A stretch of 64,000 nt of DNA, taken from NCBI RefSeq assembly GCF_003752025.1, contig NZ_RJKR01000005.1, forward strand, positions 1,030,241-1,094,240, given 5' to 3'. The DNA comes from Curtobacterium sp. PhB115. Lineage in GTDB: Bacteria > Actinomycetota > Actinomycetes > Actinomycetales > Microbacteriaceae. The translations under genes and the position numbers were made by a program. Shown piece by piece: positions 40,569 through 49,830 of this stretch. Position 1 is the stretch's first letter; each line of letters begins with the position of its first letter. The notes under the pieces are model-generated. The model saw only the letters and a program-made list of their open reading frames with translations, searched no databases and was not told where the DNA came from.

Positions 40569-43025
40569 ATGTCCCCAGCACACCTCCCGACCACCGACCG
40601 ACTCCGGGCGATCGACGCGTGGTGGCGCGCCGCCAACTACCTGACGGTCGGGCAGATCTACCTGCTGGACAATCCGCTGCTCTCACGGCCCATCGAGCCC
40701 GACGACGTCAAGCCGCGGCTGCTCGGACACTGGGGCACCTCGCCCGCACTGAACCTCGTCTACGCGCACTGCAACGCGCTCATCGCCGAGACCGGTCGCG
40801 AGTTCCTCTACATCTGCGGGCCAGGGCACGGCGGCCCCGCGATGAACGCGAACGCGTGGCTCGACGGCACGTGGGGGGAGCTCTACCAGGACGACGACCT
40901 CCAGCGCTTCTTCCGGCAGTTCTCGTTCCCGGGCGGGATCCCCTCCCACGCCGCACCGGAGACCCCTGGCTCGATCAACGAGGGCGGCGAGCTCGGGTAC
41001 TCCCTCGCCCACGCGTACGGCGCAGCACTCGACAACCCCGACCTCGTCGTGGCCTGCGTCGTCGGCGACGGCGAAGCGGAGACCGGCCCCCTCGCCGGCT
41101 CCTGGCAGGCACACACGTTCCTCGACCCGGTGTCCGACGGCGCCGTGTTGCCGATCCTCAACCTCAACGGGTGGAAGATCGCGAACCCGACGATCCTCGC
41201 GCGCATCCCCGACGAAGACCTCACGTCGTACTTCCGCGGGCTCGGCTACGACCCGATCGTGGTCGACTCCTCCCGGGTCGGCGACGACCCCTACGCGGTG
41301 CACGCCCTCTTCGACGGTGCGCTCCGCCGGGCACTCGCCGGGATCGACGACATCCAGGCCGCGGCACGGGCGCAGGCAGCACGTGCGGCAGCGGGGCAGC
41401 CCGCCGGTGCCGCCGACCTCCGTCCGCGCTGGCCGATGATCGTACTCCGGACCCCGAAGGGATGGACCGGCCCGAAGGAGGTCGACGGCGAGCGGGTCGA
41501 GGGAACCTTCCGCGCGCACCAGGTCCCGCTGCCGGGGGTGCGCGAGAACGACGAGCACCGCGCCCAGCTCGAGGAGTGGATGTGGTCCTACCGACCGGAC
41601 GAGCTCTTCGACGAGGACGGCCACCCGGTCGGGATCATGACGACCATCCGGCCCACCGGCGACGAGCGGATGAGCGCCACCCCGCACGCGAACGGCGGGC
41701 GGATCCGCACCGCGCTCGACCGGCCGTCGATCGACGACCACGGGGTCCCCGCCGGCACGACCGCGTCCGCCACCGGCACCCTCGGACCGTGGCTCGCCGC
41801 GCTCATCGAACGGAACGGCTCGACCTTCCGGCTGTTCGGTCCGGACGAGACCGTCTCGAACAAGCTCGACGCCGTGTTCGACGTGACCTCGCGGGTGTGG
41901 CGGGCGCAGCGCACGGCCGACGACGAGCACCTCTCCGCTCGGGGCCGGGTGACCGAGGTGCTGTCCGAGCACCTACTCGAGGGGATGCTCGAGGGCTACG
42001 TGCTCTCCGGCCGGCACGGGATCCTCAACACGTACGAGGCGTTCGCGCACATCATCGACTCGATGGTCGGCCAGTACGCGAAGTGGCTCGAGTCCTCGAC
42101 CGGCATCGACTGGCGCGCGCCGGTGGCGAACCTGTCGATCCTGCTGTCGTCGCACGTCTGGCGGCAGGACCACAACGGCTTCTCCCACCAGGACCCGGGC
42201 TTCCTCGACGTCGTCGCGTCCAAGCAGCAGGACCTCGTGCGGATCAAGCTCCCCGCCGACGCGAACACCCTGCTCGCCGTCGCCGCGCACGCACTCGAGA
42301 CCACCGACCGCATCGAGGTGATCGTCGCCGGCAAGCACCCGGAACCGGTGTTCCTGTCCCTCGAGGACGCGAAGGCGCACGCCGACGCCGGACTCGGGGT
42401 CTGGGCGTGGGCCGGTACCGAGGAGACCGTCGGTCGCGTCGACGTCGTCCTCGCCTCCGCCGGTGACGTGCCCACGGTCGAGGCCGTCGCCGCCGCGGAC
42501 CTCATCCGCAAGCACGCGCCCGACGTCGGTGTGCGGGTGCTCAACGTCGTCGACCTCCTGGCGCTCGGCGACCCCCGGAAGCACGAGCACCCGATCCCGG
42601 ACGACGAGTACGACGAGCTCTTCCTGCCGGGGACGCCCACCGTCTTCGCCTTCCACGGGTACCCGTCACTCGTCCACCAGCTCACCTACCGGCGGCACGG
42701 GCACGACGACCTGCACGTGCACGGGTTCCTCGAGCAGGGCACCACGACGTCGCCGTTCGACATGCTCATCCGGAACGAGATGGACCGGTTCGCCCTGGCG
42801 CACGACGCCCTGACGCGGGTCGACGCCGACGCGCACGCTGACCTGCTGACCAAGCTGTCCGAGGCCCGTGATGCTGCACGCACCTACGCGTACACGAAGG
42901 GCGAGGACCACCCGTCCCTCGAGGGCTGGGAGTTCGCGGGCTGGCCGCAGGACGAGCCGGCGTCCGGCGGGACCGGGGGCGACCCGGGCGCCGGTGAGAC
43001 GGAGGGCGCGGCTCCCGGGAACTGA
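40569..43025 (+). CDS. xfp: phosphoketolase (xylulose-5-/fructose-6-phosphate)
   Basis: This 818-residue thiamine-diphosphate enzyme has ARDVKPRLLGHWG-like (DDVKPRLLGHWGTSPALNLVYAHCN), YICGPGHGGPAMNANAWLDGTW, a cofactor motif VVGDGEAETGPLAGSW...LNLNGWKIANPT, and SSHVWRQDHNGFSHQDPGF. All are phosphoketolase signatures, and the length equals the family's. It splits xylulose-5-P (or fructose-6-P) with phosphate into acetyl phosphate and an aldose phosphate. A separate acetate kinase or phosphotransacetylase is not in the window. ATG start. No operon partner is evident; an extended Gly/Glu-rich tail (PASGGTGGDPGAGETEG) ends the protein. Confidence 0.95.
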   Translation: MSPAHLPTTDRLRAIDAWWRAANYLTVGQIYLLDNPLLSRPIEPDDVKPRLLGHWGTSPALNLVYAHCNALIAETGREFLYICGPGHGGPAMNANAWLDGTWGELYQDDDLQRFFRQFSFPGGIPSHAAPETPGSINEGGELGYSLAHAYGAALDNPDLVVACVVGDGEAETGPLAGSWQAHTFLDPVSDGAVLPILNLNGWKIANPTILARIPDEDLTSYFRGLGYDPIVVDSSRVGDDPYAVHALFDGALRRALAGIDDIQAAARAQAARAAAGQPAGAADLRPRWPMIVLRTPKGWTGPKEVDGERVEGTFRAHQVPLPGVRENDEHRAQLEEWMWSYRPDELFDEDGHPVGIMTTIRPTGDERMSATPHANGGRIRTALDRPSIDDHGVPAGTTASATGTLGPWLAALIERNGSTFRLFGPDETVSNKLDAVFDVTSRVWRAQRTADDEHLSARGRVTEVLSEHLLEGMLEGYVLSGRHGILNTYEAFAHIIDSMVGQYAKWLESSTGIDWRAPVANLSILLSSHVWRQDHNGFSHQDPGFLDVVASKQQDLVRIKLPADANTLLAVAAHALETTDRIEVIVAGKHPEPVFLSLEDAKAHADAGLGVWAWAGTEETVGRVDVVLASAGDVPTVEAVAAADLIRKHAPDVGVRVLNVVDLLALGDPRKHEHPIPDDEYDELFLPGTPTVFAFHGYPSLVHQLTYRRHGHDDLHVHGFLEQGTTTSPFDMLIRNEMDRFALAHDALTRVDADAHADLLTKLSEARDAARTYAYTKGEDHPSLEGWEFAGWPQDEPASGGTGGDPGAGETEGAAPGN

Positions 43026-43119
43026 CGCACTTCCTCCACAGCCAGGAGGCCCGCCATGCTCTCCACAGGACCGGTCACGCTCGACGCGTGGCCGGTCCTC
43101 CGGCGTCAGGCTGATCCTC

Positions 43120-43254
43120 ATGGAAGTCGGATGGATGAGCGCGGTCGTGTCGGCCCTCAGCGCCTTCGTCGCGGTCGGCGCATCGGTCACGAGCGGCAGG
43201 AGCGCGCCCGCGCGCGGAAGCTCCGGTACGAGGCGTCGTTCGGCGAGCACTGAA
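43120..43254 (+). pseudogene. possible frameshifted small membrane protein
   Basis: From an ATG at 43120 the frame reads MEVGWMSAVVSALSAFVAVGASVTSG, a membrane-like segment. The same strand in another frame ends RQERARARKLRYEASFGEH before a TGA at 43252-43254. Joining them by one frame change near 43195 gives a plausible short membrane protein with a basic cytoplasmic tail. Codon use fits both halves. It could be a degraded gene, a sequencing error or chance. The rest of the 261-bp gap between xfp and the FAH gene holds nothing clear. Confidence 0.25.
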
Positions 43255-43286
43255 CCGACGCCCTGCAGGCCTGCCACGCTGGGACG

Positions 43287-43970
43287 GTGACCGACCTCGT
43301 GATCCCGGCCCCGAGCCTCCCGACCGTCCCCGTCGCGACCGGCGGCCGATTCCCGGTCCGACGCGTGTTCTGCGTCGGACGGAACTACGCCGCGCACGCG
43401 CGGGAGATGGGACACGATCCGGACCGCGAACCGCCCTTCTTCTTCGCCAAGCCCGCGGACGCCGTGGTCGTCGACGGTGCCGACACCCCGTACCCGTCGC
43501 TGACCGAGCAGCTCGAGCACGAGGTCGAACTCGTCGTGGCGATCGGGACGGGCGGCACCGACATCACGGCGGCGGACGCCCTCGACCACGTGTGGGGGTA
43601 CGCGGTGGGGATCGACCTCACCCGGCGGGACCTGCAAGCCGAGGCGAAGCGGCTCGGACGGCCGTGGGACACCGCGAAGGGCTTCGACTCCTCGGCGCCG
43701 ATCGGCGCGATCACACCGGCGGCGGGGGTCGACCCGACCTCGGGGGCGATCGAGTTGACCGTCGACGGGGAGCGGCGACAGGCCGGGGACCTCGCCGACC
43801 AGATCTGGTCCGTGGCGGAGACCATCGCCGCGTTGTCCCGGTTCGTGGCCCTCGCGCCGGGCGACCTGCTGATGACCGGTACGCCGGACGGGGTCGGCGT
43901 CCTCGAGCGCGGCCAGTCGGTCACCTGGACGATCTGCGGGGTGGGTTCGGTCACGACCCGCATCGTCTGA
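43287..43970 (+). CDS. fumarylacetoacetate hydrolase family protein (fumarylpyruvate hydrolase-like)
   Basis: This 227-residue FAH-fold enzyme has [41 protein letters not shown] (the metal-binding glutamates) and [15 protein letters not shown] late [17 protein letters not shown] follows. The short type includes fumarylpyruvate hydrolases and oxaloacetate decarboxylase-like proteins. GTG start. It lies 160 bp ahead of a TIM-barrel isomerase gene with no further pathway genes, so the exact substrate is uncertain. Confidence 0.9.
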   Translation: MTDLVIPAPSLPTVPVATGGRFPVRRVFCVGRNYAAHAREMGHDPDREPPFFFAKPADAVVVDGADTPYPSLTEQLEHEVELVVAIGTGGTDITAADALDHVWGYAVGIDLTRRDLQAEAKRLGRPWDTAKGFDSSAPIGAITPAAGVDPTSGAIELTVDGERRQAGDLADQIWSVAETIAALSRFVALAPGDLLMTGTPDGVGVLERGQSVTWTICGVGSVTTRIV

Positions 43971-44131
43971 GCCGCGCGCCCGCGTTTCGGCCGTGTGACC
44001 GCCGACTGGGAGCGCTCGCAGCCGCGCAGAGTACTCCTGACCTGACGTCGAGTGGGGCACACGACGTCCAGACACGGGGCTGGCGGGTCACGACAGGGTG
44101 GCGTCGGTCGCGGGACAACGGAGGTACGGCC

Positions 44132-45100
44132 GTGCAGGAACACGATCTGCTCGCGACGTCCTGGACATGGGCCGGCGACGGGAGCATCCGCGAGCGCGTC
44201 CACGCCGTCGGCGCAGCCGGGTTCGCCGGGCTGTCGCTGTCGCTCGACGACCTCCACGAGGTCCGTGCGACGACCGGGTTCCCCGAACTCCGACGCATGC
44301 TCGACGGTGCCGGCATCGTGTGGGTCCAGCTCGGACCACTCGACCGGTGGTGGACGTGCCCGAGCCGGACCTCCGACGAGTCGGACGCCGACCGCGGGGT
44401 CGTGCTCGAAGCAGCAGCGGCGCTCCGTGCGTGGCAGGTCGTCGTGCGCGCGGACACCTCGCTGCCCGGCGCCTCGCCGATCGCGATGGCCGACGACTGG
44501 AACGTGCTCGCCGGGCAGGCCGAGGGCGTCGGTGCCCAGCTCGTGCTCGAGCCCGAGCCGTGGTCGAACCTGCCGACGGTGGAGCGGGCGTCGCGCTTCG
44601 TCGCCACCGCTGGCCACCCGAACGGCGGGCTGCTCCTCGACGCCATGCACGCCCTGCGTGGTGGGTCGACGCTGGCCTCCATCCGTCAGGGTGTCTCGCC
44701 GGTCACGTTGGCGGCCGTCGAGCTCAGCGACGGTCTCCTCCACACGCCCGCCGGCATGACCCTCGCCGAGGAGTCGCGTGAGGCGCGGTACCTCCCCGGA
44801 GCCGGGGCATGGGACCTGCCGGGGTTCGTCCGGATCGTCCGTGAACTGGGCTTCGACGAGCCGTGGGGTGTCGAGGTCCGGACGCCAGGGCACCGTGCGA
44901 TGCCCGTCGCCGACGGCTTGCGGATGGCCGCGGCCGCGACCCGCGCCGTGCTCGACGCGGCGGACGCGTTCGGCACCCCGGCCGTGCCGGCGATGCCGTC
45001 GAGCCCTGCGCCGACCTCCGCCGTCGACTTCGAGCCGCCGCACGGCCGCCCGCACGACGGCGTGCGTCGTCGGGATGCCGGCTCAGGGACCCCCGCGTAG
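44132..45100 (+). CDS. xylose isomerase-like TIM-barrel sugar phosphate isomerase/epimerase
   Basis: This 322-residue protein opens VQEHDLLATSWTWAGDG and follows the AP-endonuclease-2/xylose-isomerase-like barrel: VHAVGAAGFAGLSLSLDDL, QLVLEPEPWSNLPTVERASRFV, GGLLLDAMHALRGGS, VELSDGLLHTP and PWGVEVRTPGHRAMP. The glutamates and histidine in EPEP, DAMH and VEVRTPGH fit the metal site. The GTG follows GGAGG; long upstream readings overlap the FAH gene and are rejected. The likely role is isomerisation of a sugar or inositol derivative. The C-terminal 40 residues are Pro-rich and disordered. Confidence 0.8.
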   Translation: MQEHDLLATSWTWAGDGSIRERVHAVGAAGFAGLSLSLDDLHEVRATTGFPELRRMLDGAGIVWVQLGPLDRWWTCPSRTSDESDADRGVVLEAAAALRAWQVVVRADTSLPGASPIAMADDWNVLAGQAEGVGAQLVLEPEPWSNLPTVERASRFVATAGHPNGGLLLDAMHALRGGSTLASIRQGVSPVTLAAVELSDGLLHTPAGMTLAEESREARYLPGAGAWDLPGFVRIVRELGFDEPWGVEVRTPGHRAMPVADGLRMAAAATRAVLDAADAFGTPAVPAMPSSPAPTSAVDFEPPHGRPHDGVRRRDAGSGTPA

Positions 45101-45110
45101 CGTCCGGTCC

Positions 45111-45284
45111 ATGACGGATCACGCAGCCAACGACGACCTCCTCCGCCGCTCGCAGGAGTCCATCGACGACGCCAAGGCCGCCGCGGCCGAGGTCGTCGAG
45201 CCGGAAGAGGACGAGCTCATCGACCAGGACGTGCCAGCGGCCGACGACGCCGAGCCCGCCGACGGCCCCGCTCCTGCCCCCTGA
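45111..45284 (+). CDS. small acidic protein of unknown function
   Basis: This 57-residue ORF reads MTDHAANDDLLRRSQESIDD and continues AKAAAAEVVEPEEDELIDQD with a Pro/Ala/Asp end. It is highly acidic, has no membrane segment and starts 10 bases after the isomerase stop. I recognise no family. Codon use is like its neighbours. Its position next to the ECF sigma operon (converging) may be chance. Confidence 0.5.
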   Translation: MTDHAANDDLLRRSQESIDDAKAAAAEVVEPEEDELIDQDVPAADDAEPADGPAPAP

Positions 45285-45301
45285 CGGACGCGTGCTCGGG
45301 C

Positions 45302-45631
45302 TCAGACGATCTCGACGACGCGGACGGTGACGTCCGTCGGACGGCTGCCGAGCAACGGCTCGGCAGCCGTGACCACCGCGTCGCGGACGGCCCGGACCAC
45401 GGCGACCAACGGGGTCGAGCGCTCCGAGGTCACGACGACCCGGATCCGCGGGCCGTCCGAACGCTGCTGCACGAGGACCGCCCCGCCGTCCGCCGGGATG
45501 TCCATGACCGAGCGCACGTCGCGCACCAGGGTCGCGAGACCCGGCCCCGGCGGCAGGACGGTGCGGACACCGGGGACGTCGAGCACGACGGCGGTGAGGG
45601 CGCGGGAGACCGCTCGCAGGTCGGTGGTCAC
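45302..45631 (-). CDS. Asp23/Gls24-like small protein
   Basis: This 109-residue protein has VPGVRTVLPPGPGLATLVRDV, IRVVVTSERSTPLVAVVRAVRDAVV and a closing VTVRVVEIV. This beta-alpha pattern with a terminal V-x-V-x-V strand is that of Asp23/Gls24-type envelope-stress proteins (reduced). It starts with a GTG overlapping the stop of the upstream gene. It is the last gene of the sigma factor operon. The domain call is by pattern and moderately secure. Confidence 0.65.
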   Translation of the reverse strand: MTTDLRAVSRALTAVVLDVPGVRTVLPPGPGLATLVRDVRSVMDIPADGGAVLVQQRSDGPRIRVVVTSERSTPLVAVVRAVRDAVVTAAEPLLGSRPTDVTVRVVEIV

Positions 45632-46209
45632 GGTGTCCCCTCGATCATGACGTCGACGACCCGGACGACGAGTGACCGGACGACGAACGGCGCGTGGGCG
45701 GCGAGCGCGTCGGCGACCCGTTCGCGCAGCACGTCGGCGCGGGCCGTGACCGAGGCGTCCACGGAAACCACGATCGTGATCTCCACGTCGACCGGGCCGC
45801 CGGGGACGGCGACGTCGCCCGTGAAGCGGGTCCGGCGGACGAAGACGCCGGGGACCTCGTCGCCGAGCGACCGCACCAGGCCACGGAGCGCACCCTCGGT
45901 GACCACCAGCCGACTGGCGGGGTCGTCGTCGGGCACGGGGATGTCGCGTCCGGCGTGCGCGGTCGTCCGGATCGAGGCGAGCACCGCGGTGATCCAGGCC
46001 TCGTCACGTGCCCGCACGGCGTCACCGACCCCGGTGTCGAGCAGGTCCCGGCACGCTGCACGCAGCGACTCGAGCCGTACCAGTGCCGCGGCGGCTTCGT
46101 GGTCGTCCTCGATGTCGTCGCGCACCGGGGTGCGATCGGCGTCCAGGTAGTCGGACAGCTCGTCCAGCGTGAAGGCGCCGTAGCGGTCCTCGACGTCGTC
46201 GTCGTTCAT
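45628..46209 (-). CDS. Asp23/Gls24-like protein with anti-sigma-like N-terminus
   Basis: This 193-residue protein has two parts. Residues 1-75 are acidic and helical (FTLDELSDYLDADRTPVRDDIEDDHEAAAALVRLESLRAACRDLLD), like the N-terminal sigma-binding part of anti-sigma factors but with no HxxxCxxC zinc motif. Residues 100-193 form an Asp23/Gls24-like domain (VVTEGALRGLVRSLGDEVPGVFVRRTRFTGD, then VDVEITIVVSVDASVTARADVLRERVADAL ... VVRVVDVMI). The ATG overlaps the sigma factor stop by four bases. It may hold the sigma factor inactive; this is inferred from order and pattern. Confidence 0.65.
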   Translation of the reverse strand: MNDDDVEDRYGAFTLDELSDYLDADRTPVRDDIEDDHEAAAALVRLESLRAACRDLLDTGVGDAVRARDEAWITAVLASIRTTAHAGRDIPVPDDDPASRLVVTEGALRGLVRSLGDEVPGVFVRRTRFTGDVAVPGGPVDVEITIVVSVDASVTARADVLRERVADALAAHAPFVVRSLVVRVVDVMIEGTP

Positions 46210-46820
46210 CGCCACCCCTCCATCTGCTCGACCACTCGCCGCCGCGCACGCGCGAGCAGCCCCCGAACCGTCGCGGCGGACAACCCCGTCGCCTCGGCGA
46301 TCTCCGCGTACGGCGCCCCACCGATCTCCCGCATCACCCAGACCGCACGCTGTGCGTCCGGGAGAGCCTGCACGATACGCGCGAGTTCCCGCACCTGCAT
46401 CCGGGCGGCGACCACGTCGTCGACGGGACGGTCGTCGACGGGGTCGACCACGGCCTCCAGGTCGGCGTGGGGGTGCCGTCCGCGCAGGCGGTCGAGCGCC
46501 TTGTTCGCGGCGATCCGGAACAACCAGTTGCGCACGCGCTCCGGGTCCTCGACCCGGTCGATCCGCTGCCACGCCTGCAGTGCGGCCTCTTGCACGGCGT
46601 CGTCGGCCTCGCCGTCCCCGTGCCCGAGGATCCGCGCGGCGTAGGCCCGCATGTGCGGACCGTACCGGCGGATGAGCACACCGAACGCCGCGGTGTCGCC
46701 GTCGGCGCTCCGCTCGACGAGGGAGGCGTCCGACAGGGCCGCCAGGGCCTCGTCGCTGGACAGGTGGTGCTCCTCTGCGCGGATCTCGGTTCTTCGTGTG
46801 ACGAATCGCTCGCTCGTCAC
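46206..46820 (-). CDS. ECF-type RNA polymerase sigma factor
   Basis: This 204-residue protein has sigma region 2 (FGVLIRRYGPHMRAYAARILGHGDGEADDAVQEAALQAWQRIDRVEDPERVRNWLFRIAANKALDRLR) and region 4 (RIVQALPDAQRAVWVMREIGGAPYAEIAEATGLSAATVRGLLARARRRVVEQM). No region 3, so it is an ECF sigma. Extracytoplasmic-function sigmas switch on stress or envelope genes. It is first in an operon with two Asp23-like proteins, both coupled by stop-start overlaps, so envelope stress is a reasonable guess. GTG start; the upstream region carries CCAGGTGCA...TGCCTGG. Confidence 0.9.
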   Translation of the reverse strand: MTSERFVTRRTEIRAEEHHLSSDEALAALSDASLVERSADGDTAAFGVLIRRYGPHMRAYAARILGHGDGEADDAVQEAALQAWQRIDRVEDPERVRNWLFRIAANKALDRLRGRHPHADLEAVVDPVDDRPVDDVVAARMQVRELARIVQALPDAQRAVWVMREIGGAPYAEIAEATGLSAATVRGLLARARRRVVEQMEGWR

Positions 46821-46918
46821 GTCGTTAGTACGTGCCTACCAGGTGCATCTCGGTGTGCCTGGTGCGAGCGCGCCGTGGCCGGCCATCCCTGAACGGTCGG
46901 TCACGGTGCTTCGGCGGC

Positions 46919-46951
46919 GGCCCGTGCGTTCCCTGATCCGGCGCACGGGCC
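46919..46951. terminator. hairpin in the gap between the sigma operon and the 51-residue gene
   Basis: GGCCCGTGCG and CGCACGGGCC form a 10-bp stem with a 13-nt loop followed by GTCTTCTCC. It probably ends the ligD/51-residue gene transcript arriving leftward. Confidence 0.55.
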
Positions 46952-47010
46952 GTCTTCTCCCCCGTGTCCGGCGGCCGAGACCGCAGCCGTCGTCGGCCCC
47001 GTCTGCTTCC

Positions 47011-47166
47011 CTACTCGTCGATCTCGTCGACGAGGAAGTCCGCGTACGTGACCTCGGTCTCCCCGATGACCGCCCCCGGGTCGGCCGTTGTGTGCGGGAC
47101 GTGATCTCCGGTGATCGCGACACGCTCCTCGGCCGTGAACGGTGGCAGGTACTTGCTCGCGCTCAT
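47011..47166 (-). CDS. small protein of unknown function
   Basis: This 51-residue protein reads MSASKYLPPFTAEERVAITG and ends TYADFLVDEIDE. It is acidic and soluble, with a weak ribosome site (AAAGGG). It lies 135 bp after the ligD stop in the same direction. The internal pattern of helix then loop shows no known motif. Confidence 0.55.
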   Translation of the reverse strand: MSASKYLPPFTAEERVAITGDHVPHTTADPGAVIGETEVTYADFLVDEIDE

Positions 47167-47301
47167 CCCCGTGCCCTTTCGTCCCGGCGAAGGTAACAGC
47201 CACCGGGCGATCCGCAGGTGGCTCGTCCGGAAACGTCCCCCGTTCGCGGGCCGGACGGGGGACGGATGTTCGCCGCGGGCGGACCCCATGCGGATGCATG
47301 C

Positions 47302-49830
47302 TCAACTCTCGCGGACGACGTCCGACGGGTCCTTGTCGACGCGCCAGCCCCGCCACGAGGGCTGTCGGAGCCGTCCGTCCCCGGTCCACTCCGCGAACTC
47401 GACCTCGCCCACACGCTTCGGCGTGACCCAGTGGGCATCGCGGGCGTCCGGCCGAGGGACGTCGACGAACGGCGGGGTCTTCCGCTCGAGCGGGTCGAGC
47501 ACGGCGGCGATCTCGTCGAGGTCCCGGTCGCGGAACCCCGTCCCGACCTTGCCGACGTACTCGAGTCCGTCGGGCCCCGGGATGCCGAGAAGGAGCGATC
47601 CGACACCGCCCTCTCGGCGACCACTGCCGGGTTTCCAGCCCCCGACGACGACCTCTTGCGTGGCGTGGTCCTTCAGCTTCAGCCACGACTCGGACCGACG
47701 GCCCTCGACGTACTTCGAGGAACGCTTCTTCGCGACGACGCCCTCGAGTCCCTTGCTCGCCGACTCGGCCACCGCACGGTCGAGGTCGCCCTGGTACGCC
47801 GGCGGCACGTCGATCACGCCGCCGGGCTCGACGACGGTCTCGAGCGCCTGCCGCCTGGCGTCGTAGGCGAGTCGCGTGAGCTCGTGCCCGTCCGCCTCGA
47901 GCACGTCGAAGAGCAAGAACCGCACGGGCGTCGACTCCTGCGCGGCGCGGACCTCGCGGGGCTTCGTCAGCCCCATCCGGTTCTGCAGCAGCTGGAAGGA
48001 CGGACGGCCACGGTCGTCGACCGCGACGATCTCGCCGTCGAACACCCCGTCGACACCGGCCCGTTCGCCGAGCTCCTGCAGCTCCGGGTACTGCGCGGTG
48101 AGGTCGTTGTCGTTCCGGCTCCGCAGGGTCACCTCGCCACCACGTACGGTGGCGAGCGCCCGCACGCCGTCCCACTTCATCTCGAACGCCCAGTCGGTGG
48201 GGTCGAGGTGCGGGGTGTCCTTGGCCAGGGTCGCCTGCATCGTCCGCCGGTCGGCCGGCGCCGTGTCCGCGTCGGCAGCACCCGAGATCCGCTCGCGTCC
48301 GCCACGGTGTCCGCCGCGCTGCCCGTCGGCGGGCCCGGAGCCGCCGCGACGCGCGCCCGCAGCGTCGCCACCGTCGGCGAGACGTTCGGGCTGCTCCTTC
48401 GTGCGGTGGATCAGCCAGTTCTTCTCGTCGCCCCCACCACGGCCCCGGGTGTGCAGCAGTGCGAGTCGGCGAGCGCCGCCGGTCCGGCCGTGCAGCGTCA
48501 CGATGACCTCTTCGCCCTCGCGCCACTTCTCGAGCTCGTAGGTGCCGTCGTCCCACAACGTCACCGTGCCGCCGCCGTACTCGTCCTTGGGGATCGTGCC
48601 CTCGAACGACCCGTACTCCAACGGGTGGTCCTCGGTCTGCACGGCGAGGTGGTTCTTGCCGGGGTCGGTCGGTTCGCCCTTCGGCAGCGCCCAGCTCACC
48701 AGCACGCCGTCGTGCTCCAACCGGAAGTCGTAGTGGTCGCGGGTGGCGTGGTGCTCCTGGATCACGAAGGTCGGGGTGCCGTCCTTCCGGACCGAGGGCG
48801 CCCCCTCGGGCACGGGTTCCGGGGTCTTCGACGCGTCGCGCTTCGCACGGTAGGCCGCGAGCCGGTCGCGGGCCGGCTGCTCGGCGTCGTTCGCGCGGTC
48901 CGTCCGGTCGCTGTCCCAGTGACCGTGGTCGTCACGCCCGACGGCCAACGAGGCGGACGCGACCGGGTGCAGGAAGTCCCCACGGGCCTCCAGTCGTTCG
49001 AGGACCTCGTCCAACGTGAGCTGCGCGAGCCCGCGTTCCCCGAGCTCCTTCCAGGTGCGCGGAGCCGCGACCGTCGGCCGCTCGCGGCCGCGCAGCGAGT
49101 ACGGGGCGATGGTCGTCTTGTTCCCGTTGTTCTGCGACCAGTCGACGAAGACCTTGCCCGTGCGCTCGGCGCGGCTCATCGAGGAGAGGACCAGGTCCGG
49201 CAAGTCCGTCTCGAGTGCCTTCGCCAGCTCGTGGGCGACGTCGGAGACGTGCTTCGTGGTCGATCGGCCGTCGAGTGCTGCGTAGAGGTGGATGCCCTTC
49301 GACCCCGAGGTCACCGGGTACGGCTCGAGGCCCATGCCGTGCAGGATCTCGCGGGCGGCCAGGGCGACCTCGACGCACTCGGGCAGCCCGACGCCGTCGC
49401 CGGGGTCCAGGTCGAGGACGAGCCGGTCCGGGTTCTGCTGCGCGCCACGGGGACCGAACCGCCACTGCGGCACGTGCAGTTCGAGGGCGGCCTGCTGCGC
49501 CATCCAGACCAGGGTCTGGACGTCGTCGACGATCGGGTACTCGTTGTCGTGCTCCGAGTGGTGGATCGTGTGGTGCCGGACCCAGTCGGGCGCGGAGTCC
49601 GGCAGGTTCTTCTCGAAGAACACCTTGCCCTCGACCCCGTTGGCCCACCGCTTCCTGGTCACCGGTCGGTCCTTGACGTGCGGGATCATCCACGGCGCCA
49701 CACGCTCGTAGTACTCGATGACCCGCCCCTTGGTGGTGCCGGTCTCGGGGTAGAGCACCTTGTCGGTGTTCGTCAGCGCGATCCTGCGGTCACCGACGAC
49801 GACCACGGTCTTCCGGGACGCGGGACTCAC
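47302..49830 (-). CDS. ligD: multifunctional ATP-dependent DNA ligase LigD (POL-PE-LIG)
   Basis: This 842-residue protein follows the mycobacterial domain order. The polymerase/primase is at about 1-290 (IALTNTDKVLYPETG, metal motif LVLDLDPGDGV, GSKGIHLYAAL). The 3'-phosphoesterase is at about 350-480 (FVIQEHHATRDHYDFRLEHDGVLVSWALPKG). The ligase is at about 530-840, with the adenylated lysine in FEMKWDGVRALATV, then GVFDGEIVAVD and LEGVVAKKRSS. It fills, trims and seals double-strand breaks held by Ku. The GTG overlaps the SDR stop by four bases. A Gly/Arg-rich linker separates PE and LIG. The long open frame on the other strand is a GC artefact. Confidence 0.95.
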   Translation of the reverse strand: MSPASRKTVVVVGDRRIALTNTDKVLYPETGTTKGRVIEYYERVAPWMIPHVKDRPVTRKRWANGVEGKVFFEKNLPDSAPDWVRHHTIHHSEHDNEYPIVDDVQTLVWMAQQAALELHVPQWRFGPRGAQQNPDRLVLDLDPGDGVGLPECVEVALAAREILHGMGLEPYPVTSGSKGIHLYAALDGRSTTKHVSDVAHELAKALETDLPDLVLSSMSRAERTGKVFVDWSQNNGNKTTIAPYSLRGRERPTVAAPRTWKELGERGLAQLTLDEVLERLEARGDFLHPVASASLAVGRDDHGHWDSDRTDRANDAEQPARDRLAAYRAKRDASKTPEPVPEGAPSVRKDGTPTFVIQEHHATRDHYDFRLEHDGVLVSWALPKGEPTDPGKNHLAVQTEDHPLEYGSFEGTIPKDEYGGGTVTLWDDGTYELEKWREGEEVIVTLHGRTGGARRLALLHTRGRGGGDEKNWLIHRTKEQPERLADGGDAAGARRGGSGPADGQRGGHRGGRERISGAADADTAPADRRTMQATLAKDTPHLDPTDWAFEMKWDGVRALATVRGGEVTLRSRNDNDLTAQYPELQELGERAGVDGVFDGEIVAVDDRGRPSFQLLQNRMGLTKPREVRAAQESTPVRFLLFDVLEADGHELTRLAYDARRQALETVVEPGGVIDVPPAYQGDLDRAVAESASKGLEGVVAKKRSSKYVEGRRSESWLKLKDHATQEVVVGGWKPGSGRREGGVGSLLLGIPGPDGLEYVGKVGTGFRDRDLDEIAAVLDPLERKTPPFVDVPRPDARDAHWVTPKRVGEVEFAEWTGDGRLRQPSWRGWRVDKDPSDVVRES

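Noticed and set aside
43592..44131. 180-codon N-terminal extension of the isomerase
   Set aside because: It overlaps the FAH gene, is Arg-rich and lacks homology; the GTG at 44132 has a ribosome site and begins the barrel.
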